A stretch of 64,000 nt of DNA from the NCBI RefSeq assembly GCF_001517585.1, contig NZ_FBYC01000004.1, positions 62,001-126,000 of the forward strand. The letters run 5' to 3'. This document shows positions 1 to 8,728 of the stretch, one piece after another (positions within the stretch are counted from its first letter, which is position 1; the number at the start of each line of letters is the position of its first letter). This DNA comes from Roseibaca calidilacus. GTDB lineage: Bacteria; Pseudomonadota; Alphaproteobacteria; Rhodobacterales; Rhodobacteraceae. The translations under genes were made by a program, and so were the position numbers. The notes beneath the pieces are model-generated. The model was not told the origin of the DNA, did not search any database, and worked only from the letters and a program-made list of their open reading frames with translations.

Positions 1-8
1 TTGCGGTG

Positions 9-890
9 TTATGGAAGCAGGGCGCCGCGCGTGGCGATTGCCAGTTGGGACAAGCGTTGACCTTCTGCAACCGCCTGTTGCGGTGTCTGGCCGTTCAGCC
101 GTGCCGAAAGGTATCCGGCATTGAACGCATCGCCCGCGCCTGTTGTATCAACCGGCGCGGCGCCCTGTTGGAACGCGATCACGGATTGCCCGTCCTCGGT
201 GCACAGGGTGACTGGTCCCGGCCCGTCGGTGACAATGACTTCCCGCGCACCTGCTGCACGCAAGGTCTGCCCGGCGTCTTCGGCGGTGACGGGGCCAAGC
301 AACAGGACACAATCCTCTAGGCTGGGCAAAAGGATGTCTGCACGCGCTGCAACCCGCAGCAGCCAGTCCCGCGCCAGCGCGGCGCTGGGCCAAAGGCCTG
401 CGCGGTAATTCGGATCGAAGACCAGAAGGCCCTCATAGGCTTCAAGTGCTGTGACCAGCGCATCGCGGCGGTCTTGTGACAGGATGGCAAGGCTAATTCC
501 CGACAGGAAGACAGCCTGCGCGCCCGACAGAACCTGCGGCAGCCAGCCTGCGTTATCGACCATTTTCCGCGCCGCGGATTGCCCGCGCCAATAGGAAAAG
601 CTGCGCTCGCCCCCGGTCAGCCGTATCAGATAAAGCCCGCAGGTTTCGCCTGGCAGGATCTGTATGTCACGCGTGCAGATGCCGGCATCCAGCATGAAGC
701 GCAGCATGTCGCCAGACATCGGATCATCGCCCAAGGCGGTTGCATAGCCGATTTGCCAGCTTTCGGGGCAGGTTTTGCGCAGCGCCCAAGCCGTGTTGAA
801 CGTGTCGCCCGCAAAGCCAAGGGTGAACCTGTTATCCCCGGTCGGTGCCATTTCGACCATGCATTCGCCAAGACACAGAATTCGCATCAT
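9..890 (-). CDS. kdgK: 2-dehydro-3-deoxygluconate kinase (PfkB family)
   Basis: Cytosolic sugar kinase that phosphorylates 2-keto-3-deoxygluconate (KDG) to KDPG, the step that feeds the hexuronate branch into the Entner-Doudoroff pathway. The 293-aa length is normal for the PfkB/ribokinase fold. The N-terminal glycine motif (GFAGDTFN) and the C-terminal signature DTTGAGDAFNAG, which holds the catalytic Asp, are both visible. The start at 890 was chosen because its ATG overlaps the uxaC stop (ATGA), and the protein then begins MMRILCLGE, as in homologues. It is the last gene of the GH31-uxuB-uxaC-kdgK operon. Only 8 bases remain to the window edge, so an aldolase (eda) or a transporter could follow outside. 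The substrate is inferred from the operon; the fold alone would also fit other sugar kinases. Confidence 0.88.
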   Translation of the reverse strand: MMRILCLGECMVEMAPTGDNRFTLGFAGDTFNTAWALRKTCPESWQIGYATALGDDPMSGDMLRFMLDAGICTRDIQILPGETCGLYLIRLTGGERSFSYWRGQSAARKMVDNAGWLPQVLSGAQAVFLSGISLAILSQDRRDALVTALEAYEGLLVFDPNYRAGLWPSAALARDWLLRVAARADILLPSLEDCVLLLGPVTAEDAGQTLRAAGAREVIVTDGPGPVTLCTEDGQSVIAFQQGAAPVDTTGAGDAFNAGYLSARLNGQTPQQAVAEGQRLSQLAIATRGALLP

Positions 891-2305
891 AGCCCCTCTG
901 TCACGCCAAACCATTTGGCTGCATTGCGCAGGCAGATGTCGCGCACCAAGTTTTCCAATAGCTCCGGGTCGTCCGGCAGATGCCCTGTTTCGGCCCAATT
1001 GCCGATCATCTTGCACAGAAGGCGGCGGAAATATTCATGTCGGGGGAAGGACAGGAACGACCGGCTGTCCGTCAGCATCCCCAAAAAGGTCGAGATCAAA
1101 CCCATCTGCGCAAGCGTGCGCATTTGTGCTTCCATCCCGTCAAGCTGATCGTTGAACCACCACGCGGTTCCGGGCTGAACCTTTCCCGCAAGGCTGCCAT
1201 CCTGAAAGTTTCCGGCTGTTGTTACGATGACCGGGGTCTTGGACGGGTCAAGCGCATAGAGGATCGTGCGCGGCAAGGCATTGTCCCGGTCCAGCAGGTC
1301 CAGAAACGCGTTGAGCGCTTCGGCCAAGGGCGCGTCGCGCAGGCTGTCGGCCCCGGCGTCGCGCCCTGCGCTGTGCAACAGACGACTGCGCGTGTTGCGC
1401 AGCGGGCCGATGTGAAGTTGCATCACCATGTCGCGCGCGGCATAGGCGCGGCCCAGTTCAACCAGCAGGGCATTGCGAAATGCGCTGGCCTCCGCTAGGG
1501 TGGCAGTGCCCCCCAGACGTGCCTTGATCAGTATCTCATCCAAGCGCGCCGACGGGGCGGGGGCCGCTAGGTCAAGCCCGTTCAACCCATGGTCGGCGGC
1601 AACCGCGCCACAGGCGCAGAAATGATCCAGCCGGGCGATAAGGGCCGCAAGCAGATCATCCCACCCGTGTATGGACATGCCGCTGGCATCTTCCAGCCGC
1701 TCCAGCCACGGCCCGAACGCGTCAGACTCTGGGTAAAGCGCCGGGTCTGGGCGGAATGTCGGAACCATGCGCAGCCCGCTTACCCTTTCGGCGGCGAAGG
1801 CGATATGATGTTCCAGCGTATCGCAAGGGTCATCGGTGGTTGCGACATAGGCAACATTCATCTGCCGCAACAATCCTCTGGCACTGCAAGCAGGTGACTG
1901 CAACTGTTCTGCAGTCGTGTCCCAGACCTGCGCGGCAGTGCCCTGGTCCAAGACGATGCCGTCCAACCCAAAATGACGCCAGAGTTCCAGATGCGACCAA
2001 TGATGCACCGGATTACCGACCAGACGGGGCATGACACCGGCAAACGCGTCGTATTTTGCACGGAAATCCGCCGAGCCGGTCACATGGCTTTCAGGCACGC
2101 CGGCCCAGCGCATCAACCGCCATTTGTAGTGGTCATGCGCCAGCCACAATTCGCCCAGATTGTCCCACTTGCGATCCTGCGCGATATCTTGCGGTGACAG
2201 GTGGTTGTGAAAATCGACAATCGGCAGCGGCTTTGCCACATCATGGAACAATCGCCGCGCGGTGGGGGTGTCCAGCAGAAAATCGGGGCCAAGAAAGCGG
2301 GTCAT
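887..2305 (-). CDS. uxaC: Glucuronate (uronate) isomerase
   Basis: Isomerises D-glucuronate to D-fructuronate (and galacturonate to tagaturonate) as the first cytosolic step of hexuronate breakdown. At 472 aa it matches the family length. The metal-binding DFHNHL motif (His33 and His35) lies near the N-terminus, as in amidohydrolase-superfamily uronate isomerases, and the region around residues 40-60 (KWDNLGELWLAHDHYKW) is typical. A longer reading frame extends upstream to 2590, but that part overlaps uxuB out of frame. The ATG at 2305 sits inside an ATGA overlap with the uxuB stop and gives the expected MTRFLGPDFLL beginning. Its own stop overlaps the kdgK start in the same way, so the operon appears translationally coupled. 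Confidence 0.93.
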   Translation of the reverse strand: MTRFLGPDFLLDTPTARRLFHDVAKPLPIVDFHNHLSPQDIAQDRKWDNLGELWLAHDHYKWRLMRWAGVPESHVTGSADFRAKYDAFAGVMPRLVGNPVHHWSHLELWRHFGLDGIVLDQGTAAQVWDTTAEQLQSPACSARGLLRQMNVAYVATTDDPCDTLEHHIAFAAERVSGLRMVPTFRPDPALYPESDAFGPWLERLEDASGMSIHGWDDLLAALIARLDHFCACGAVAADHGLNGLDLAAPAPSARLDEILIKARLGGTATLAEASAFRNALLVELGRAYAARDMVMQLHIGPLRNTRSRLLHSAGRDAGADSLRDAPLAEALNAFLDLLDRDNALPRTILYALDPSKTPVIVTTAGNFQDGSLAGKVQPGTAWWFNDQLDGMEAQMRTLAQMGLISTFLGMLTDSRSFLSFPRHEYFRRLLCKMIGNWAETGHLPDDPELLENLVRDICLRNAAKWFGVTEGL

Positions 2306-3738
2306 GGATAGGGCTCTGACAGAAGGGATTGCAAGGTGTCGCGCACGCCTGCCGAAGTCAGGCGATGCAGGGCGGAACGCAGCGCATCTGCCACGCGGGT
2401 ATCTTGTGCCAGATCGTGGCCAAACCCCTGATAATGCACCAGATAGGCCAGTACCGGGTCTGCTTCGGGGGGCAGGCTGGTCAGTATATTGCGCAAATCT
2501 TCGGCCCTTGGGTCGGTTATGGGGCGGTCCGCGCCGCCATGCCCCTTGCCTTGCAACCACAACAGCCAGCTTGCAAGCACCAGCGCGCAAAGCGGCGGGA
2601 CAGTGCCGCGCTGCGCCAAATGCCAGCGCAAGGGGGCCAAAATGCGCTGCGGCAGTTTCTGGCTGGTATCGCTGGCAATTTGGGCCGTGCGGTGCTGCAA
2701 GGCCGGGTTTGCAAAACGGTCGCGCAACTGTGCTGCGTAGTCGCCAAGGTCAATGCCGGGCAAGGCTGGCAGGGTTGGAATAGCCTCTTGCAGATGAAAA
2801 CGTTCAAGCGTCGCGGCAAAAACCGGGTCGGCCATGCAGGCATCGACCGTTTCAAGCCCGGCCTGTCCGCCCAGAAGCGCCAACAGGCTATGCGCGCCGT
2901 TAAGCATGCGCAGTTTCATCTCCTCAAAGGGTTCGACATCTTGAACCAGAAGCGCGCCGCCCTCTGCCAGCGGTGGGCGGTCCGTGGCGAAATCATCCTC
3001 GATCACCCATTGCAGGAAGGGTTCGCAGATTACGGCCGCGCTATCCTCTTGCCCCAGATGCGCGGCAACCTTGGCGCGGCCGTCATCCGTCATTGCGGGC
3101 ACGATCCGGTCAACCATTGAACAGGGAAAGCGGCAGGTGGCCGAAATCCAGCCGGCCAGATCAGGGTCGCGGGTGGTGGCATAATCGCGCACCGCGCGGG
3201 CCAGCTTGCGACCGTTGCCCGATAGGTTGTCACAGGCCAAAAGGGTGATGCCGCCCAGCCCCGCGGCGCGCCGCTGCGACAGCCCGTCCACGATCACACC
3301 GATGGCGCTGCGCGGGGGCTGGTTGCCCTCAAGCTCTGCGCGGATGGCCGGGTTGGTGAAATCCAGACCATCGGGCCCGGAACAATACCCTTTTTCCGTA
3401 ATCGTCAGCGAGATGACGGCCAAATCTGCGCTGGCAATGATCCGCGCCAGTGCTCCATCCCCATCACGCGCGGGGTGGCAGGTGTCGATGACACAGTCCA
3501 CGCGCGTGGCATGCAGTCCCTGCGCATCGGCGGCCAGCACATGGTAACGCCCGCCTGCGGCCTGCAACTGGTCAAGTTCCGCCTGACCGGAATTCAGCCG
3601 GGCAACCACCGCCCCCCATTGGCCCGAAGCATCGGCCTGCAACCCTTGGTGAAGCACAAAGAGCGGATGCGCGCGGGCGAAGGCCCCGAAGCCGATATGC
3701 AGCCAGCGGCGGCGCAGCGAAGCGCGATCGTAGCTCAT
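2302..3738 (-). CDS. uxuB: D-fructuronate reductase / mannitol dehydrogenase family
   Basis: NAD-dependent long-chain polyol dehydrogenase expected to reduce D-fructuronate to D-mannonate, which UxuA then dehydrates. The 478-aa length is usual. The N-terminal Rossmann region reads LHIGFGAFARAH (residues 13-24), and the C-terminal catalytic motif KxxxxNxxH appears as K275, N280 and H283 in MKLRMLNGAHSL. The start at 3738 is set by an ATGA overlap with the upstream GH31 gene, and the end overlaps the uxaC start. Family members also use mannitol or arabinitol. Fructuronate is preferred here because uxaC, uxuA and kdgK are its direct neighbours. Confidence 0.88.
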   Translation of the reverse strand: MSYDRASLRRRWLHIGFGAFARAHPLFVLHQGLQADASGQWGAVVARLNSGQAELDQLQAAGGRYHVLAADAQGLHATRVDCVIDTCHPARDGDGALARIIASADLAVISLTITEKGYCSGPDGLDFTNPAIRAELEGNQPPRSAIGVIVDGLSQRRAAGLGGITLLACDNLSGNGRKLARAVRDYATTRDPDLAGWISATCRFPCSMVDRIVPAMTDDGRAKVAAHLGQEDSAAVICEPFLQWVIEDDFATDRPPLAEGGALLVQDVEPFEEMKLRMLNGAHSLLALLGGQAGLETVDACMADPVFAATLERFHLQEAIPTLPALPGIDLGDYAAQLRDRFANPALQHRTAQIASDTSQKLPQRILAPLRWHLAQRGTVPPLCALVLASWLLWLQGKGHGGADRPITDPRAEDLRNILTSLPPEADPVLAYLVHYQGFGHDLAQDTRVADALRSALHRLTSAGVRDTLQSLLSEPYP

Positions 3739-6119
3739 GCGCCTGCACCCAACGTGATCTTGTCGCCATGGTTCAGGGCGTGCCCTTGCCACAACACCTG
3801 TTCCGCCAGTTCGGGCGGCAATGCGACTGTGACATGTGCAAACGGGAAGGGCTGATTGCCCTGATGCGTGATCGACAGGGCAAGCCCGTGTTGCCCCTTT
3901 GCAAGTGACACGCGGGTCAGACAGTGATTGCCGCTGAGCGCATCGGCATTGTCGCCATCATCGTCATATATGAAAGAATGTTGCGTGCCCTCCACGCGTG
4001 CGGGGAACAGTGCCAGAACGCGCGCGGTTTCGGCCTTTGGGGTGGCGCGCATGGCGCTGCTGGCCAAAGGCAGCACAGCACCGGCGCGCACGAATAGCGG
4101 AATGCTGTCCAGCGTGACGGGAAGATCCAGCCATTGCCCACCCGCATACCAGTGACCAAGCTGAAAATCCCACCACCCGGTTGCGTTGCGCGGCAGGTAG
4201 ACGCGGCGTTGGCTGGCGCCTTGTTCGACCACATTGGCCACCAGAAGATCCCTGCCCAGCATGAAATCATCCGTGTCCTTGTGGCAGACAGGATCATCTT
4301 CATGGTCCAGAAATGTCGGGCGCAACATGGGTTCGCCTTCGGACACGGCGCGCCACAAGCAGGTATAAAGATAGGGCAATAGCCGGTAGCGCAGGGCCAT
4401 GGCATCGCGGATCTGCGGCAGAACATGCGGGTGCGTCCAAGGCTCTGTTACAGAGCCATCGTCATTCCAGCTATGGATTACGAAACGCGGGTGGAAAATG
4501 CCGTTCTGCACCCAGCGCAGCAGCAATTCGCCATCGGGTTGCGGGCCTGCAAAGCCGCCCACATCATGCCCGATATTCGAGATACCCGACAGCGCCAGCC
4601 CCAGCCCCATGCGGATATTCCAGCGCAGGCTATCCCAACTGGTGCGGTTGTCGCCCGTCCATGTTTGGGCATGGCGCTGCACCCCCGCACAGCCCGCGCG
4701 GGTCACAAGAAAAGGGCGCTTGTCCGGCGCATGGGCTTTTTGCGCGGCCTCTGACGCTTGAACCATCAACAGCGCATGCAGCGGTCGGATCAGGCCCATA
4801 TCTATCGGCGTGCCGAAACCGTCGCATTGGGCGTGATGGTCCCAGACTTCGAATTCGTTATTGTCATTCCATGTACTGCCCAAGCCTCGCTCCAGCAGCG
4901 CCGTGATGACATTCTGCTGCCACCAGCGCAGCGTTGCGGGCTTGGTGAAATCCAGATGCGATCCCTTGGCGTCCCAGAACACCGAAAGCTCTGGCGCGCC
5001 GGTGTCGCTGTCGCGGATGAATAGCCCGTTTTGCGCGGCTTCTTGGTAGCGGGGGTGGTCTTGCAGAAGGCAGGGCTTGATATTCGCAATCAACTGGACG
5101 CCGGCTTGTGCATAGGCAGCGGTAAAACCCTCGATGTCTGGAAATTTCTCTGTGTTCCAGTTGAAGACATATCGCTTGCCCTCGATCGAGGTGTAGCCCG
5201 AAGACAGGTGAAAACTGTCGCAGGGAATCTGGTGATGTTCGAGCGCGCCCAGAAACCCCAGCATCTGCGCCTGTGCATCCGGCGCGTCGGTATAGGCCAT
5301 GGTAGAGCCGGAATAGCCAAGGCTCCAGCGCGGGGGAAAGGCCATGCCGCCGGTCAGCTTTTGCTGTGCCTTGACCAGCGTCAGAATGTCGGGCGCCCAT
5401 GTGAAATAGTAGTCCAGATCGCCATCTTCGGCGCGAAAGCTGCGGTATGGCGCGTGGTAATTGTCCAGTTCATTGCCTAGATCGAACCAGCAGCCCGCCA
5501 GCGTATCGTAGAACAGGCTGAAACTGCCAGCGTCAGGCGTGCGGGTGATGGTGAAGGGGATATGTTTGTACAAAGGGTCTGTGGTTTGCGCATCATAGCC
5601 CATTGCGTCAAGATTGCGCATCTCGAAGCGCCGCCCAGAGCGGTCCAGCGCGCCCGCTTTCTCGCCCAAGCCATAGACCGCCTCTAGGGGATTGCGGCGC
5701 AGGAAATGGGCATTGGCATGGTCGCGCCGCCCCAGCATATAAGCGCCGGTCGGACGATCTTGGGCAATATCGCGCCATTGCCCGGCGATTAGCGCTTGCC
5801 AGCGGATCTGCAACGGTTTGTGAATGCTGGCGCGCAGCGTTGCGGTCGTCAGAACCATCGTATCGGCGGTTTCGGTAAGTTCCCATGCGGGGCAGGAGAA
5901 CCCCGCCAGACCGTCACGACTGCGCCCCTCTGGCGGCAGGGCCCCTTGCGGTGCAACGCACCAACTGCGGTTTTGCCGCCATGCCCCGTCCTTCAACAGC
6001 CTGACACGAAATTGCGCATTTTCCAGCACTTCAATGCGCAGCATATGCCGCTCTTCGACCTGCAATGTGACGCCCTGTGCATCACGGGACGCGATGTCCC
6101 AAGTTTCTAGCGTTTTCAT
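3735..6119 (-). CDS. Glycoside hydrolase family 31 (alpha-glucosidase/alpha-xylosidase type)
   Basis: Retaining alpha-glycosidase of family GH31, 794 aa, normal for single-domain members. The catalytic nucleophile is Asp419 in STWNDNNEFE and the acid/base is Asp490 in WTGDNRTSW. GHDVGGFAG follows, as expected. There is no signal peptide, so it should act on imported oligosaccharides in the cytoplasm. It is the first gene of the minus-strand operon and is divergent from uxuA; its stop overlaps the uxuB start. Sitting on a glucuronate pathway, it may release a neutral sugar from a glucuronate-containing oligosaccharide, but exact specificity (glucoside, xyloside, sulfoquinovoside or other) cannot be read from the sequence. 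ATG 6119 gives MKTLETWD; the longer frame to 6251 lacks support. Confidence 0.85.
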   Translation of the reverse strand: MKTLETWDIASRDAQGVTLQVEERHMLRIEVLENAQFRVRLLKDGAWRQNRSWCVAPQGALPPEGRSRDGLAGFSCPAWELTETADTMVLTTATLRASIHKPLQIRWQALIAGQWRDIAQDRPTGAYMLGRRDHANAHFLRRNPLEAVYGLGEKAGALDRSGRRFEMRNLDAMGYDAQTTDPLYKHIPFTITRTPDAGSFSLFYDTLAGCWFDLGNELDNYHAPYRSFRAEDGDLDYYFTWAPDILTLVKAQQKLTGGMAFPPRWSLGYSGSTMAYTDAPDAQAQMLGFLGALEHHQIPCDSFHLSSGYTSIEGKRYVFNWNTEKFPDIEGFTAAYAQAGVQLIANIKPCLLQDHPRYQEAAQNGLFIRDSDTGAPELSVFWDAKGSHLDFTKPATLRWWQQNVITALLERGLGSTWNDNNEFEVWDHHAQCDGFGTPIDMGLIRPLHALLMVQASEAAQKAHAPDKRPFLVTRAGCAGVQRHAQTWTGDNRTSWDSLRWNIRMGLGLALSGISNIGHDVGGFAGPQPDGELLLRWVQNGIFHPRFVIHSWNDDGSVTEPWTHPHVLPQIRDAMALRYRLLPYLYTCLWRAVSEGEPMLRPTFLDHEDDPVCHKDTDDFMLGRDLLVANVVEQGASQRRVYLPRNATGWWDFQLGHWYAGGQWLDLPVTLDSIPLFVRAGAVLPLASSAMRATPKAETARVLALFPARVEGTQHSFIYDDDGDNADALSGNHCLTRVSLAKGQHGLALSITHQGNQPFPFAHVTVALPPELAEQVLWQGHALNHGDKITLGAGA

Positions 6120-6417
6120 GGTGTCGTATCCCGGTAGCAGGCGTGGCAGGAACAAGCTGATTTCTGGCACGAAGCCACCCACACCACAACCTTGATCCGG
6201 GCCGTGTAGAACGGCAAACACGGCGACGGTGTACATTTGGCCAGCGGGCAAACTCGTGCCATTGTAGCGCTGTTGCGCAGAATTCCATCACGAAACCACT
6301 GGTTCGTTCCGCCAGTTGATTGCGCGGGGCAATTGGACGAGGATAGCAGCCAGGCCTGCGTATTCAGACAGCCCCCAAGGGCCTGTCACACCCCTGAACA
6401 AGACGGAAACCCAAAAA
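6120..6417. promoter_or_regulatory. Divergent promoter region GH31 operon / uxuA
   Basis: This 298-bp gap separates two divergent halves of the hexuronate regulon, so both promoters must lie here. A short perfect inverted repeat, AACCAcTGGTT at 6294-6304, is the best operator-like sequence I can see and would suit a LacI- or GntR-type repressor. No regulator gene is adjacent and no strong sigma-70 hexamers stand out. The operator assignment is tentative. Confidence 0.35.
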
Positions 6418-7635
6418 ATGCACTACACTTGGCGCTGGTTCGGCCCCGAAGACCCGGTTTCACTGGCGGATGCGCGACAAGCTGGCGCGAAGGGGATTGT
6501 CTCTGCGCTGCATCATGTGCCGAACGGCACGGTCTGGGCACCTGACGCGATTGCCGAACGGAAATCTCTGATCGAAGCGGCGGGATTGCAATGGTCCGTT
6601 GTTGAAAGCATTGCCGTTCCCGAAGCCATCAAACTGGGCAGCGGCGGCTGGCAAGGCCTTGCAGATGCTTGGGCGCAGTCCGCGATCAACCTTGCGCAGC
6701 AGGAGATTACGACCATCTGCTACAACTTCATGCCGGTCCTTGACTGGACCCGCACAAGGCTGCGTCACCGGCTGGCTGATGGCGCAGAATGCCTGCGCTT
6801 CGATCTGGTCGATCTGGCGGCGTTCGATGTTCATATCCTGCAACGCAGGAATGCGCGCTTCGCCTATGGCGCGACGCTTCTGGACCTTGCGGAAACGCGC
6901 GCCCGAACCCTTGATGAGGCCGCACGGAGCGAATTGATCAATACGATTCTTGCGGGCCTGCCCGGATCGGAAGAAAGCTACTCGCTCGACAGTTTCCGCG
7001 ATCAGATTGCCCGCTATGACGGGGTTGGGGCCGATGGCTTGCGGCGCAACCTGTCGCAATTCCTGTCGCGGGTAATCCCTCAGGTTGCGCCACATGGTGT
7101 GAAACTGGCCCTGCACCCGGATGATCCGCCGCGCCCGATTTTCGGCCTGCCGCGCGTGGTCTCGTCAGCGCAGGATCTTCGCACGATCTGCGCCATGCAT
7201 GACAACCTGGCCAATGGTCTGACATTCTGCGTCGGGTCGCTTGGGGTCAGAGAGGATAACGACCTGCCCGCCATGTTGCAGGAATTCGGGGCGCGCGTGC
7301 ATTTTCTGCATCTGCGCAACACGCGGCGCGACCGAGTGTCATCGGAAGGCGCGCTTCAAAGGGACGAGATCGCCGGTGAAAGCTTTGAAGAAGCCGCGCA
7401 TCTGGAAGGTGACGCCGATATGGCGCAGTTGGTATCGCTCATCGTGCACATGGAGCGGAACAGCGGTCGCACGCTGCCTTTCCGCCCGGATCATGGGCAT
7501 GCTATGCTAAGCGATCTGAAACAGGGCTACCGCCCCGGATATCCGGCAATTGGCAGGTTGCGCGGCATGGCGGAAATCCGCGGGCTCGAACATGCGCTGC
7601 GTGGGCGCGCTGCGTCTGGCGAAGCTGCGGGCTGA
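6418..7635 (+). CDS. uxuA: Mannonate dehydratase
   Basis: Dehydrates D-mannonate to KDG, linking UxuB to KdgK. The 405-aa length fits the family. The protein begins MHYTWRWFGPEDPVSL, a characteristic UxuA start, and carries the metal/active-site segments ALHPDDPPRPIFGLPRVV and LRNTRRD plus the C-terminal PFRPDHGHAML block. The start at 6418 was chosen over the longer frame from 6316 because that is where family similarity begins. It is transcribed away from the GH31-uxuB-uxaC-kdgK operon, so the pathway is split between two divergent transcripts. No obvious terminator follows it before the convergent gene at 7717. Confidence 0.92.
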   Translation: MHYTWRWFGPEDPVSLADARQAGAKGIVSALHHVPNGTVWAPDAIAERKSLIEAAGLQWSVVESIAVPEAIKLGSGGWQGLADAWAQSAINLAQQEITTICYNFMPVLDWTRTRLRHRLADGAECLRFDLVDLAAFDVHILQRRNARFAYGATLLDLAETRARTLDEAARSELINTILAGLPGSEESYSLDSFRDQIARYDGVGADGLRRNLSQFLSRVIPQVAPHGVKLALHPDDPPRPIFGLPRVVSSAQDLRTICAMHDNLANGLTFCVGSLGVREDNDLPAMLQEFGARVHFLHLRNTRRDRVSSEGALQRDEIAGESFEEAAHLEGDADMAQLVSLIVHMERNSGRTLPFRPDHGHAMLSDLKQGYRPGYPAIGRLRGMAEIRGLEHALRGRAASGEAAG

Positions 7636-7716
7636 CAAAAGGCGCGACCTGCACCCGGTCTTTCCCCTGTGGCCTAGGCTAGGGTGGCCGATTTCGGTTG
7701 TCTGAAAACCTATATC

Positions 7717-8469
7717 CTAGATACCGCCCCTTGCCGCACTGTTTTCCCTCATCGCTTCGATGCCCGTAAACAGTCGGTTTCGGGCAATCGGCTTTCTAAG
7801 CGTTGCGTCCCCAATCGCACGGCGATGATCTGAAAACTCGTCCTGCTGGACCGATCCCGAGAGCAGAAGGATGGGGATTTTGGGACAGGCTTTGCGAAAC
7901 GCGACAAGTTCGTCAACGCACTGATCAAGATCATCCGTTAGGTCGAGATCGAATATCAGAAAATCCCACTCTGGCGCGCAGGCGAGAACCGCTTTCAACA
8001 TCGCATCTGCATCTTGTGTCTGGTAGGCGGAATAGCCCTGTTGCGCCAGATCCACCGCGATTTGCCGAGACTGATTGCCCGCGCTTGCAATCAGGGCAAC
8101 GCAGGGAGGTGGATGTCCATCCTCGTTATCGGTGCATGCGGGCCATATTTTGCAATCCGGCAAATTGACGTCTTGTGTCAGCGTCGCCGTCTCGTGCGTT
8201 TTTGCAACGCCGGGTGACCTGCATAACCCAATCCCCAGCACACCCAAAAAAACTGCGAATTGAACCAGAATTGTTATAGGCACCGATTGAACAAGCGTAT
8301 ACCCAGACAGTAAGAAAACGGGCAGCACAATCAGCGCAGTGGGCCCGGTTAAAAGCACTGCGATGAATGCGAAATTTGGCCGCTTTTTTCCAGCCTCATG
8401 GTTTTTTGAAAAACCAGAGGTTGTGGTAGGTGCCAGATAGATCCGTTGGCTGTGCGGCATATGTGCCAT
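7717..8469 (-). CDS. Membrane-anchored protein with degenerate response-regulator receiver domain
   Basis: About 250 aa. Two hydrophobic segments (roughly residues 35-55 and 60-80) are followed by a receiver-like domain from about residue 120 to the end. The receiver has a candidate phosphoacceptor Asp in FLIFDLDLTDD, the hydrophobic strand ILLLSGS and the conserved Lys in LRKPIA. Its first strand reads VALIASAGNQ and lacks the acidic pair that binds Mg2+, so it may be a pseudo-receiver that is not phosphorylated. No histidine kinase is adjacent. The ATG at 8469 is preferred; a TTG three codons upstream (8478) is possible and neither has a clear ribosome binding site. The 260 bases upstream, to 8728, hold no gene I can support. 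Confidence 0.6.
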   Translation of the reverse strand: MAHMPHSQRIYLAPTTTSGFSKNHEAGKKRPNFAFIAVLLTGPTALIVLPVFLLSGYTLVQSVPITILVQFAVFLGVLGIGLCRSPGVAKTHETATLTQDVNLPDCKIWPACTDNEDGHPPPCVALIASAGNQSRQIAVDLAQQGYSAYQTQDADAMLKAVLACAPEWDFLIFDLDLTDDLDQCVDELVAFRKACPKIPILLLSGSVQQDEFSDHRRAIGDATLRKPIARNRLFTGIEAMRENSAARGGI

Positions 8470-8728
8470 GCCTGACAACTAGGAAGGGAATGCAATCGTT
8501 CAACAGAGGCACCGTTCCATAGTTTTCTGGCGTTTTATAAGGCTATGAGAAATCCTAGATATTTCATTTTCACAAATTCTTGAGGCGATGGCTGAACATA
8601 TGCGTTTTATTATCATCATGGCGGAGAAAGCGTTATTCTTCGTGCCCGCCTGCGACCTGTTGCGCCGGGTGCATGTTGTGTGAATACCGGCATCATAACG
8701 ATCGATTTCGCGGACCGTTTTGCCGGGT

